A stretch of DNA of 64,000 bases from CAWCDJ01 sp963796675. GTDB taxonomy: Bacteria > Acidobacteriota > Terriglobia > Bryobacterales > Bryobacteraceae. Of this stretch, positions 46,180 to 54,277 are shown piece after piece. The notes beneath the pieces were generated by a model, which saw only the letters and a list, made by a program, of their open reading frames with translations, ran no database searches and was not told the origin of the DNA. The position numbers and the translations under genes were made by a program. Positions within the stretch are counted from its first letter, which is position 1. Each line of letters starts with the position of its first letter. The stretch is from contig CAWCMS010000002.1 in assembly GCA_963796675.1 (NCBI GenBank), positions 806,001 through 870,000 on the forward strand, given 5' to 3'.

Positions 46180-46641
46180 ATGACTTTTCGTTTCTTTTCG
46201 AACGCATTCTCCGAGGGCGGTGCGATCCCCGAGGTCTATACCTGTCAGGGAGCGGACGTTTCGCCTGCGCTCGAATGGCAGGGTGAACCCGCCGGAACGC
46301 TCAGCTTCTCCCTCGTCGTCGAGGATCCCGACGCCCCGGCCGGTATCTGGACACATTGGCTGCAGTACGATATTCCGCCGAAGGTCCACCAACTGTCACA
46401 AGGGTTTAAGCCGGCGAGTAAACTCGGGTTAAGCGGCACGAACGATTTCGGCAAGCCGGGATATGGCGGCCCCTGTCCTCCGCGCGGCCATGGTCCGCAC
46501 CGATACTTCTTCCGGCTTTACGCTCTGGATGTCCACACCCTGGGGCTTCCGGCCGGCGTCAAACATGCGGAACTGATGGAAGCCTTAAAGGGCCACGTCC
46601 TGGCCGAGGCGCAGACGATGGGGCGTTTCGAACGGCGCTAG
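46180..46641 (+). CDS. YbhB/YbcL-family PEBP-like protein
   Basis: A 153-residue protein of the phosphatidylethanolamine-binding/Raf-kinase-inhibitor-like family. The diagnostic blocks are AFSEGGAIPEVYTCQGADVS, LVVEDPDAPAGIWTHWLQYD, and YGGPCPPRGHGPHRYFFRLY, where Asp, His and the Pro-Cys-Pro loop form the ligand pocket. In bacteria the role is unclear. There is no signal peptide. It diverges from the Gly-rich gene and ends 4 bases before the convergent DUF1328 gene. Confidence 0.94.
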   Translation: MTFRFFSNAFSEGGAIPEVYTCQGADVSPALEWQGEPAGTLSFSLVVEDPDAPAGIWTHWLQYDIPPKVHQLSQGFKPASKLGLSGTNDFGKPGYGGPCPPRGHGPHRYFFRLYALDVHTLGLPAGVKHAELMEALKGHVLAEAQTMGRFERR

Positions 46642-46645
46642 CGGC

Positions 46646-46807
46646 CTAAACCCGCTTCATCACCTGTCCGATCAGGCTGACGGCGGTCAATACCACCGCG
46701 ATGTAGAAGACCAGCTTAGCGCCTGCCGCGAATGCCACCGCAGCCATTCCAAAGCCCAGAATGGCGGCGACAACCGCTACCAGGAAGAAAGCCATTGCCC
46801 AAAGCAT
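46646..46807 (-). CDS. Small DUF1328-family membrane protein
   Basis: With ATG at 46807 (preceded by GGGAG) the protein has 53 residues: two hydrophobic segments, LWAMAFFLVAVVAAILGFG and AAGAKLVFYIAVVLTAVSLI. This matches the YtjA/DUF1328 family of tiny stress-associated membrane proteins. An alternative start at 46831 adds eight polar residues. Function is unknown. Confidence 0.85.
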   Translation of the reverse strand: MLWAMAFFLVAVVAAILGFGMAAVAFAAGAKLVFYIAVVLTAVSLIGQVMKRV

Positions 46808-46882
46808 CTCAACTCTCCCGCGTAACCCCATGCACGCCTGGTTCCAGAACCGACCCTGGAGCGGGGTAAGATCGTAAAGATA

Positions 46883-47662
46883 ATGATTTATACCTCTTAT
46901 GAAATGGTCCGGGACTGCCGGGCCAACCGGCCGGAGGGTTGGGAGTATTTTCTATCCAATTACGTTCCGGTAATTCAGCGTCTCCTGGTACATTATTCAC
47001 CCAAGCGAGCAGGCCTCCTGGAGCGCATCCTGTCGGCTTTCCGTCAACCGGATCTCAGCCTGTTTCAATCGCTCGAACCGATGCCTGAGCGGGTTTTCGT
47101 GGCCGAACTGCGGCAAAACGTTCTGGCGGAAATCGAATCCGCCGCGGCCGAAATTCCTCTCGAGCTGGAGGAGGTCGCCGCAGCGCTCGCGCCCCTCACT
47201 CTGGTCGAGAAGCAGGCAGTCTGGATGGAAACGATGGGCTACGCCGCGGCTGAGACCGGAACGATGCTGCGAATGGCTCCCGCTACCGTCGAGAAGATCC
47301 GCATTCGCGCGGCGGAATTGCTGCGCGGCGCGGTGGATTCCTGGAGCAGCGGCATGCTGGCGGCGAACGGCCTGAAGCTGGGCCGGTCGGCCGCGGCGGC
47401 CCAGACGCCGGAATGCATTGCGCCCAAGGTGTTCCTGGACGTGCTGGATGGCCGGATGAGCTGGCAGGGCAGAGAAGAGATGGAACGCCACGCCGCCGGA
47501 TGCCTGCACTGTGTCGATCACTTTTCGCGGCTGGCGGAAGTTCTGGAGCTGGTCCGCGGACTCCGGCCGCTCGGGCTGTCCGAAATCGAACCCTACCGGA
47601 AGATGCTGGGGATCGAGCCGAAGCAGAAATCGGGCTGGAAGCGATGGTTCGGCGCATCCTAG
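46883..47662 (+). CDS. Sigma-region-4-like protein with C-terminal anti-sigma-type zinc finger
   Basis: A 259-residue protein. An N-terminal helical part has the look of a divergent sigma region 2 (WEYFLSNYVPVIQRLLVHY). Residues 104-148 (LTLVEKQAVWMETMGYAAAE, then APATVEKIRIRAAELLRG) form a sigma region-4-like helix-turn-helix. At 203-210 HAAGCLHC provides a His-Cys-Cys set as in anti-sigma zf-HC2 domains. A sigma-like unit joined to an anti-sigma-type finger in one chain is unusual and could be self-inhibiting. It lies 32 bases before the TonB-receptor-like gene. No membrane helix is present. Confidence 0.72.
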   Translation: MIYTSYEMVRDCRANRPEGWEYFLSNYVPVIQRLLVHYSPKRAGLLERILSAFRQPDLSLFQSLEPMPERVFVAELRQNVLAEIESAAAEIPLELEEVAAALAPLTLVEKQAVWMETMGYAAAETGTMLRMAPATVEKIRIRAAELLRGAVDSWSSGMLAANGLKLGRSAAAAQTPECIAPKVFLDVLDGRMSWQGREEMERHAAGCLHCVDHFSRLAEVLELVRGLRPLGLSEIEPYRKMLGIEPKQKSGWKRWFGAS

Positions 47663-47693
47663 ATGCGACTCCGGGCTAGAATCAACCAATAAG

Positions 47694-50177
47694 GTGAGGC
47701 CACTTCTTGAGTGTGTGGCGGCCGGGTGGATCCTGCTTGCCGTCATGTTTGCAGCCAGTACGGGTGTGTCCGTGGTCGTCACCAACGCGGCCAATCAGCC
47801 GGTGGCCGGCGCTCGCGTCGAATTACGAGCAAAGGCAGGCACCGCCTCGCCCGCCATCGCACTCACCGACCGGCAGGGGCGTGCGGCGTTCGGCGATCTC
47901 GCACCCGGGTTTTACGAAGTGGCGATTGGCGGCGAAGGCTACCAGACCGTCACACGCGACGTGGACCTCTCGGGCGGACAACCGGTCTCGCTTGATGTGA
48001 CCCTGGCGGCGGCGGAGACACGGCACGAAAGCATCGAGGTCAAGGATACCGCCTCACCTGTAGATCAGGGGGCAACCACGCCTGCCACGGTCTCGGGCGC
48101 CGCGCTCAAACAGCTTCCCAACCGTCCTGCCACGGTGGCTGAAGCCCTGCCGATGATTCCCGGCGTGGCGCGCGAACCCGGCGGCTCGCTGGTCATTTCC
48201 GCCAGCCCCGAACACCGCAACGCCATGATCGTGAACTCGGCGGACGTGACCGATCCGGGCACCGGACAGTTTGGTCTCACCGTACCAATCGACAGTGTGC
48301 AGGCCCTCAACGTTTACCAAACGCCGTACCTGGCGGAATACGGCCGCTTCAGCGCCGGGCTGGTCACCGTGGAAACGCGACGCGGCGGCGAGCAGTGGCA
48401 CTGGGAGCTAAACGATCCGCTCCCCGAGTTCTTCATCCGCAGCTGGCACCTGCGGGGGCTCCGGACAGCCACGCCGCGCCTGAATTTCGACGGCCCGCTG
48501 ATTGCCGGCAAGCTGTATCTCTCCGAGGGATTCGAGTACGTCAACCGCAAGACGCCGGTATACGAGCTCCCGTTTCCGAACAATCGCAAACTGGAACACG
48601 GGATCAATTCCTTCACCCAGCTCGACTGGGTCTCATCGAGCCGCAACCTGGTGACCGCCACCTTGCACGCCGCTCCGCAGCGCCTCAGCTTTGCCAATCT
48701 CGACTATTTCAATCCGGAGAGCACCGCTCCCGACGTCAGCACCCACAATTACACCGGGACGCTCGCCGACCATCTGACCGTGCGCGGCGGTATCTGGGAA
48801 ACCACGTTTTCGGTAACGCGCTTCGATGTGGCCGTCTGGGGACAGGGCGATCAGGACCTGGTGATCGCGCCCGCGGGAAACAGCGGAAATTATTTCGCCC
48901 AGAAGTACCGCGACTCGTCGCGCATGAGCGGCGCATCGTCCTATGCGTTCGCGCCAGTCCAGCACCTAGGCACACACAATTTTAAGATCGGGATTTACGC
49001 CTCGACCAGCGGGGACGACGGGACCATCGCGGAGCACTCGATCGACATCGTCGATGCGACCGGCATCCTGCTCGAGCATATTGCATTCCCCCACAGCCGT
49101 TCCTTCGACATCGATGACGTGGAGAAGACTATTTACGGCCAGGATCACTGGCTGATCTCGTCGCGATTTTCCCTGGATCTCGGCGTGCGGACGGAATCGC
49201 AACAGATCTCCGGGGCCTTCCGCGTGGCGCCGCGCGGTGGCTTTGCCCTCAGCCCGTTTGCCGGCCACGGTACGGTAATTCGCGGCGGATTCGGGCTCTT
49301 CTACGAGCGCGTCCCACTCAACATCTACAATTTCAACCTGTACCCCAACCGCGTGGTCACCGACTACGCACCGGATGGAACGGTCATCGGCGGCCCTTAC
49401 CTGTTTTTGAACACGCTGGGGGAGAGCCGCGTGCGGTTCCCCTTTGTCCATCAGAAGCCGCAGGATGGCGACTTTTCGCCGAACAGCGCCAACTGGAGCG
49501 TCCAGGTGGAGCAGCCGCTACTTCCTCGCGTACGAATGCGCGTCAGCTATACGCAAAACACGGCCGCCGGGCTTCCCATTATCGATCCGGTAGCACCGGA
49601 CCCTGTGACCGGGATCGGTGCGTACCTGCTCGAGGGCGCCGGCGATTCTCGATACCGGCAGGTGGAAGCCACCGCGCGCTGGCGCGTGGATGACGATCGC
49701 GAGCTGAATTTCTCCTATGTTTACAGCCGCGCTCGCGGCGATCTGAACGATTTTGCGGACTTCCTGAATGCCGTGCAGGCGCCCATCATCCGGCCCAACT
49801 TTTTCGGGGATCTGCCGGGCAGCCTGCCGCACCGTTTCCTGGCGTGGGGCACGCTGCGCTTGACTCCGACGTGGCGTGTGTCGCCGGTGATCGAATACCG
49901 CTCCGGATTTCCGTACTCCACCGTGGACGCCTGGCAGAACTACGCCGGAGTTCCCGACGGCAATCGATATCCGCATTTCTTTTCGGTGGATTCCCGCATC
50001 TCGAAAGATATTCAGATCAACCCGAAATACGCCGTGCGCTTTTCGCTGGCCTGCTTCAACTTGACGAACCATTTCAATCCGGAGGCGGTGCATTGGAACA
50101 CGGCCGACCTGGCCTATGGGTACTTCTTCGGGCACCGCGGACGGCGGTTTACCGTCGATTTCGACGTCCTCTTCTAA
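47694..50177 (+). CDS. TonB-dependent-receptor/Oar-like outer-membrane protein
   Basis: With GTG at 47694 the protein has about 827 residues with a signal-like start (VRPLLECVAAGWILLAVMFA). Residues ~25-105 form a carboxypeptidase-regulatory-like (Ig) domain (SVVVTNAANQPVAGARVELR, QGRAAFGDLAPGFYEVAI). A plug-like region follows (~130-230) with PIDSVQALNVYQTPYLAEYG and FSAGLVTVETRRGG, and then a long beta-barrel ending in Phe (RFTVDFDVLF), the usual final residue for outer-membrane barrels. It imports a ligand or acts as an adhesin using TonB energy. A frame starting at 47511 overlaps the previous gene and is rejected; a Met at 47745 is also possible. Confidence 0.88.
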   Translation: MRPLLECVAAGWILLAVMFAASTGVSVVVTNAANQPVAGARVELRAKAGTASPAIALTDRQGRAAFGDLAPGFYEVAIGGEGYQTVTRDVDLSGGQPVSLDVTLAAAETRHESIEVKDTASPVDQGATTPATVSGAALKQLPNRPATVAEALPMIPGVAREPGGSLVISASPEHRNAMIVNSADVTDPGTGQFGLTVPIDSVQALNVYQTPYLAEYGRFSAGLVTVETRRGGEQWHWELNDPLPEFFIRSWHLRGLRTATPRLNFDGPLIAGKLYLSEGFEYVNRKTPVYELPFPNNRKLEHGINSFTQLDWVSSSRNLVTATLHAAPQRLSFANLDYFNPESTAPDVSTHNYTGTLADHLTVRGGIWETTFSVTRFDVAVWGQGDQDLVIAPAGNSGNYFAQKYRDSSRMSGASSYAFAPVQHLGTHNFKIGIYASTSGDDGTIAEHSIDIVDATGILLEHIAFPHSRSFDIDDVEKTIYGQDHWLISSRFSLDLGVRTESQQISGAFRVAPRGGFALSPFAGHGTVIRGGFGLFYERVPLNIYNFNLYPNRVVTDYAPDGTVIGGPYLFLNTLGESRVRFPFVHQKPQDGDFSPNSANWSVQVEQPLLPRVRMRVSYTQNTAAGLPIIDPVAPDPVTGIGAYLLEGAGDSRYRQVEATARWRVDDDRELNFSYVYSRARGDLNDFADFLNAVQAPIIRPNFFGDLPGSLPHRFLAWGTLRLTPTWRVSPVIEYRSGFPYSTVDAWQNYAGVPDGNRYPHFFSVDSRISKDIQINPKYAVRFSLACFNLTNHFNPEAVHWNTADLAYGYFFGHRGRRFTVDFDVLF

Positions 50178-50184
50178 GGTAGTG

Positions 50185-50270
50185 TGGGGCGGGCAATTCT
50201 GCCCGCGGATCCGCTTTCCAGCGGGTCCAGCCGCCTGGAAAGGCGGCTGCGGCCAGGATTGACCGCCCCA
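50185..50270. repeat. Cloverleaf-like palindromic (REP-type) element
   Basis: An 86-base element is bounded by 8-base inverted ends (50185-50192 and 50263-50270). Inside are two hairpins: a 7-base-pair stem at 50189-50206 with an ATTC loop, and a 9-base-pair stem at 50228-50249 with a GGAA loop. This resembles REP/REPIN elements. It also lies 8 bases after the receptor stop, so it may affect transcription termination. Copy number outside the window is unknown. Confidence 0.7.
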
Positions 50271-50407
50271 CTGAATCCGTTAAATTTCAGACGCGCTGCA
50301 CTAGTGCTTGCAAATTCTCCGCACGGATCCCGCAAATCGTGTCGATTTTGGTGGGTGCGGTCGCGGGCACCACGGGCGCGGTGATTACGGGGAAGCGGGA
50401 CTTGCAC

Positions 50408-50845
50408 CTACCCGCCGAGACCCGGCTCTCCTTCGTGCTGCGCGAGCCGGTCCGCCTGGCTCGATAACCGTTGTAGAATTTTGAGCGCCTCTTCCGCGCG
50501 CTCCGCGGGCACGAACAGATGATCGTGATAGTAGGCCGAGACCACATTGCTGGGAATGCCCCGTTGCGCGAGTTCCGGCAGGATGCGCGCCAGGAATCCC
50601 ACCGCTGCGAGGCTCGAATGCACGCGTAGCGTGATCATCCGCCAGACTTCGGAGGACGCGAGCCCGAGGCGTTCCGCATCCGCGCGAGCGAGGATCGCGG
50701 TGACGCCCTCGGGTTCGCGAAACAGGCAGAGCGGAACGACACCTGCCGGCGCTTTCTCCGCGGTGGCGAAGACGTACTCTCCCGGCAGGAGCTCAGGATC
50801 CATATGCAGCAGGAGGTCGCGGAGGTATGTCGAACCCGAGGCCAT
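50408..50845 (-). CDS. ACT-domain protein (DUF2241/COG3602-like)
   Basis: With ATG at 50845 the protein has 145 residues. It opens YLRDLLLHMDPELLPGEYVF and ends with the ACT-like blocks GFLARILPELAQRGIPSNVV and YYHDHLFVPAERAEEALKIL. The family is a predicted ACT-fold regulator of amino-acid metabolism with no proven ligand. The start at 50884 would run through the neighbour's promoter and is rejected. It is divergent to the BlaI gene over a 70-base gap that contains the BlaI operator, so both genes may respond to it. Confidence 0.85.
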   Translation of the reverse strand: MASGSTYLRDLLLHMDPELLPGEYVFATAEKAPAGVVPLCLFREPEGVTAILARADAERLGLASSEVWRMITLRVHSSLAAVGFLARILPELAQRGIPSNVVSAYYHDHLFVPAERAEEALKILQRLSSQADRLAQHEGEPGLGG

Positions 50846-50877
50846 CTTCCACAGGCTACCGCAAGCTGTGTTTGGAT

Positions 50878-50912
50878 TTGACAAACGAAGACCTTCGTAG
50901 TAAGGTCTTCGT
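50878..50912 (+). promoter_or_regulatory. BlaI-type promoter with overlapping operator
   Basis: TTGACA at 50878-50883 and a TAAGGT -10 at 50901-50906 are separated by 17 bases. A perfect 11-base inverted repeat (50885-50895 with 50102-offset equivalent 50902-50912, six-base spacer) covers the spacer and -10. This is the placement expected for an autorepressed BlaI/MecI-type operator. The predicted start point (~50913) is next to the ATG at 50915, so the transcript may be almost leaderless. Confidence 0.72.
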
Positions 50913-50914
50913 AT

Positions 50915-51309
50915 ATGCCCGCCAGCGCAAAGAACTGCCCCGTCCTACAGACGCAGAACTGGAAATCCTCACGGTGCTCTGGAGCCGCGGGCCCTGCACC
51001 GTTCGTGACGTGCACGAGGCCATCGTACTGCGCCGGCCGGCGCAGTACACCACCATCCTCAAACTGATGCAGATCATGGCGGAAAAAGGCCTGGTGCGTC
51101 GCAATGAAGAGGCGCGTGCCCACGTTTACGAGGCGGCGCGTCCTCGCGAGTGGACGCAAAAGCAACTCGCTGGCGATCTGCTGCAGCGCGCATTCGGCGG
51201 TTCCGCCGTGGGGCTGGTGTTGGGCGCACTCGAAAGCCGGAAAGCATCTCGCGCGGAAATCGACGAGATCCGCAAACTTCTCGATGACTATGAGGAGCGG
51301 AAGAAATGA
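50915..51309 (+). CDS. BlaI/MecI-family transcriptional repressor
   Basis: The winged-helix repressor is clear: PRPTDAELEILTVLWSRG, CTVRDVHEAIVLRRP, then AQYTTILKLMQIMAEKGLV and a C-terminal dimerisation helix. Most of the protein reads in one frame, but its natural ATG at 50915 (MPASAK) is one base out of frame. Adding one A to AAA at 50929-50931 would give MPASAKELPRPTDAELEIL. Without it, no ATG/GTG/TTG start exists between the promoter and the domain. A one-base error or a rare CTG start (50935) are the options. BlaI-type proteins are cleaved by the BlaR-like protease encoded next. The stop overlaps that gene as ATGA. Confidence 0.83.
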
Positions 51310-52778
51310 GCGTCTGGATGGAAAGTCCCTTGGTTCTTGCGATCGGTTGGGCCTTACTGCATTTTCTTTGGCAGGGAGCGGCCATCGCGGTGGCTCTCGC
51401 GCTGTTGCTATGGTTCGCGCGCGACTGGCCTTCGCCCTGGCGCTACTCCGCCGCGGTGGCCGCATTCTTCCCATTGCCCCTGTGCTTCTGCGTGACCCTC
51501 GCGATGTATCTGCGGCCTGAACAAACCGCGAGCATCGCGCTTGCCTCCAGCACTTTTCCCGTCGCGACGGGCCTCTCGGCAATCGGTTTCAGAGTGCAGC
51601 CGGAAGCGTGGCATGCCAGCCTGGCCTGGCTGACGCCGCTATGGATGCTGGGTGTGGCGGCGTTTTATATCCGCAGCATGGGCGGATGGATGGCCACGCG
51701 AAGGCTCCGAACTTCGGGCGTCTGCGCGCTTGCGGAGTCGTGGCTTTCCCGACTGAACGTACCTAGCAGGATTCCGCTGCTGGAATCCTGCCGCATCGAG
51801 GTACCGATGGTGGTGGGATTGCTGCGCCCCGTCATCCTCTTGCCCGCGGGATTCATCGCGGCTCTGCCGCCCGCGCAGGTCGAAGCCATCCTGCTGCATG
51901 AACTCGCGCACATCCGCCGTCGCGATCCGTTGGTGAATCTGCTGCAGAATTTCGTGGAAGGTCTGCTGTTCTACCACCCGGCCGTCTGGTGGATTTCGAG
52001 TGTTGTTCGCGCGGAGCGGGAGCACTGCTGCGACGACGAAGTGGTTGCCGCTACCGGAGATGCGCGCGGTTATGCCGCGGCCCTGGCTGCTCTCGAGATC
52101 TCCCGTTCGTCCCCTAGCCCCGCTCTTGCCGCAAATGGAGGTAATCTTGTGAACCGTATCGGCCGCCTGCTTCACGCACCCGCCGCGCCGTATCCCAGCG
52201 CGGCGCCCCTGCTCCAACTGACCGTAGTGTTGCTGCTCGCTGTTTCCGCCGTGTTCGCGTGGCAGTCCACCAACGCCGCGGAGCAAAGAGAGCAGCAGCT
52301 TGCCACGCCGTACCGGAAATGGCTCAACGAAGACGCGGCCTACATCATCAGCGCCCGCGAGCGCGCGGCGTTTCTCGCGCTTCCTACCGACAACGAGCGG
52401 GAACACTTCATCGAGCAATTCTGGCTGCAGCGCGATCCGACCCCCGGCACTCCGGAAAACGAATTCAAAGAGGAACACTATCGCCGCATCGCGTATGCGA
52501 ACGATCGTTTTGGCACGGAAGTCGCCGGCTGGAAGACGGATCGGGGACACGCCTATATCGGTTACGGTCCTCCGGACGAGATCGAGTCGCATCCCGCCGC
52601 CGGATCCGTGCCGCCTTTCGAAGTCTGGTTTTACAAGCTCGGGCCGGACGGATCGTCCGCACTGGGCGTCTTTGCCGGTCCTGAGATGCGGCTCGCACCG
52701 GTCGGCTCCCCGCTTCGGCAGGCGATCCCACCGCAGACACCTCCCGTTCCGGGTGCCCACGAATTGCGCTTACCGTAA
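51306..52778 (+). CDS. BlaR1/M56-type membrane protease fused to a GWxTD domain
   Basis: A 490-residue protein with four N-terminal membrane helices and the gluzincin motif HELAH at 198-202, followed by a Glu in EREHCCDDE, the standard M56 active site. After a further helix (~300-322, LLQLTVVLLLAVSAVF) the C-terminal ~150 residues carry a GWxTD-type domain (YRKWLNEDAAYIISARERAA, then FIEQFWLQRDPTP and GYGPPDEIESHP) instead of a penicillin-binding sensor. The protease probably cleaves the BlaI-type repressor after a signal detected by the GWxTD domain. The ligand is unknown; a beta-lactam sensor is not supported. Confidence 0.9.
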   Translation: MSVWMESPLVLAIGWALLHFLWQGAAIAVALALLLWFARDWPSPWRYSAAVAAFFPLPLCFCVTLAMYLRPEQTASIALASSTFPVATGLSAIGFRVQPEAWHASLAWLTPLWMLGVAAFYIRSMGGWMATRRLRTSGVCALAESWLSRLNVPSRIPLLESCRIEVPMVVGLLRPVILLPAGFIAALPPAQVEAILLHELAHIRRRDPLVNLLQNFVEGLLFYHPAVWWISSVVRAEREHCCDDEVVAATGDARGYAAALAALEISRSSPSPALAANGGNLVNRIGRLLHAPAAPYPSAAPLLQLTVVLLLAVSAVFAWQSTNAAEQREQQLATPYRKWLNEDAAYIISARERAAFLALPTDNEREHFIEQFWLQRDPTPGTPENEFKEEHYRRIAYANDRFGTEVAGWKTDRGHAYIGYGPPDEIESHPAAGSVPPFEVWFYKLGPDGSSALGVFAGPEMRLAPVGSPLRQAIPPQTPPVPGAHELRLP

Positions 52779-52797
52779 GAGATAGAATGTTAGGCGA

Positions 52798-53793
52798 ATG
52801 AACCGCTCTTTCCCGCTTCTTCTATCCGCCGCCCTGCTGGCTTTGCCGGGAGCGGCGCAGGTCAAGATTACGCCCGGTCCTGAAAAGGTTGCGATCGAAA
52901 TCAACGGCAAGCCGTTCAGCGATTTTTATGTCGCGGGGGCCACGGTGTCAAAGCCGTACCTGTGGCCCTTGCGGGCGGCAACAGGCACTTACGTCACGCG
53001 CATGTGGCCGATGGAGAAGGTGGACGAAGAGTTCGACGGCAACGCCTATAAGTGGGACAAGAATAAGCGCCCCGACCATCAGCACCAGCGCGGGCTGTGG
53101 TTCGCACACGATACCGTCAATCACCTGGACTTCTGGAACAACGAGTTCTCCTACACCACGAAGAATCGCGGCAAGATCGCCCTGGTCAAACTGGGGCCGG
53201 TCAAGAGCGGCAAGAAGGAAGGCTCCATCACCGCCGCCTTCGACTGGCAGGATATCGATGGCAAGAATCCCCCCATCCTCCGCGAGCAGCGGGTCATGAC
53301 CTTTTATGCCGATAAGGACGATCGCAGAATGGATCTCGACCTCACGCTCACCGCGCTGAACGGTCCGGTGACCTTCGGCGACGGCAAGGACGGAGTGCTC
53401 GGCATCCGCATTCGTCCGGTCCTGCAGGAGGACATGGGTACCGGCCACATCACCAACGCCGACGGGCTCGTCAGCGAAAAGGAACTCTGGGGCAAGCCCT
53501 CCAACTGGTGCGACTACTCGGGCGAGATCAATGGGGAGAAGGTCGGGATCGCGATTCTGGACAACCCGGCCAACCCGCGCCACCCGGTGCGCTGGCACGC
53601 TCGCGGCTACGGGCTCTTTGCCGCGAATCCCTTCGGCCTCTCCGTATTCACCGGCGACAAGTCGCAGAATGGTGCCCTGACGATCGAAAAGGGGCAGAGC
53701 TTGCGGTTCCGCTACCGCATCCTCATTCACCCGGGCGACGTGAAGTCCGCGGATATCGCAGCCGCCTGGGCGAAGTACTCGCACTCGATGTAG
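52798..53793 (+). CDS. Secreted DUF6807 (PmoA-like) protein
   Basis: A 331-residue protein with a signal peptide (LLLSAALLALPGAAQ). The family blocks YLWPLRAATGTYVTRMWPME, then HQHQRGLWFAHDTVNHLDFW and WCDYSGEINGEKVGIAILDN are all present. The His-rich loop HQHQRGLW may bind metal. The family is annotated as PmoA-like in Bacteroidetes and Acidobacteria, but shows no proven methane oxidation role. It is likely a carbohydrate-related secreted protein. It converges on the next gene with a 3-base gap. Confidence 0.85.
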   Translation: MNRSFPLLLSAALLALPGAAQVKITPGPEKVAIEINGKPFSDFYVAGATVSKPYLWPLRAATGTYVTRMWPMEKVDEEFDGNAYKWDKNKRPDHQHQRGLWFAHDTVNHLDFWNNEFSYTTKNRGKIALVKLGPVKSGKKEGSITAAFDWQDIDGKNPPILREQRVMTFYADKDDRRMDLDLTLTALNGPVTFGDGKDGVLGIRIRPVLQEDMGTGHITNADGLVSEKELWGKPSNWCDYSGEINGEKVGIAILDNPANPRHPVRWHARGYGLFAANPFGLSVFTGDKSQNGALTIEKGQSLRFRYRILIHPGDVKSADIAAAWAKYSHSM

Positions 53794-53796
53794 CGG

Positions 53797-54231
53797 CTAT
53801 TCTTTGAGCCTCGGAAACAGCACGCGGTCCAGAATGCGGCGGGAGAGTTCGTCGAGCGTGAGGTATTGGTCGGCTTCCCGGTCGCGATAGGAAACTTTGT
53901 TGCCCGGCAGGAGGCCGATCTCGATCAACGACGGGTCGCCGCCGCGATCGACCTGGAAGCCGGGCAACTGCGAAATCACGCGCACTTCGACTTTGCCCGC
54001 CAGCTGCCACCGGCCATCGCGCTCTTCGCGAGTCACCACCCGCACCATGCCGGAGAGCAGCTCGGTCTCCGAGGCCTGCGGGCCGAAGGCATCGTTATAG
54101 GTTTCGAGGCACGAACGGATGGTCTCATAAAGTTCCAGCAGGGCATCGGGCAGGCGCTCCAGAATGCGCTGTTCGCGCGTCCGGCGATCCCGCTCCTCGC
54201 TGATCCTCATCTGCAGCCACTGGAAGCTCAT
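53797..54231 (-). CDS. Conserved hypothetical protein
   Basis: A 144-residue soluble protein. The N-terminal half is an amphipathic helix set (SFQWLQMRISEERDRRTREQ, then RLPDALLELYETIRSCLETY) and the C-terminal half is beta-rich (KVEVRVISQLPGFQVDRGG, then KVSYRDREADQYLTLDELS). No signal peptide or catalytic motif is visible. I recall similar acidobacterial proteins but no function. It is convergent with the DUF6807 gene. Confidence 0.6.
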   Translation of the reverse strand: MSFQWLQMRISEERDRRTREQRILERLPDALLELYETIRSCLETYNDAFGPQASETELLSGMVRVVTREERDGRWQLAGKVEVRVISQLPGFQVDRGGDPSLIEIGLLPGNKVSYRDREADQYLTLDELSRRILDRVLFPRLKE

Positions 54232-54277
54232 GGAAGAAACATGGTAGCAGCAGGCAAGGTCCGTTCCGTCGGGAAAC

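Noticed and set aside
47511..47693. Longer N-terminus for the TonB-receptor-like protein
   Set aside because: It would overlap the previous gene by 150 bases and place the signal peptide in the middle of the protein.
51306..52778. Beta-lactam resistance sensor
   Set aside because: The penicillin-binding sensor domain is missing, and no beta-lactamase gene is present.
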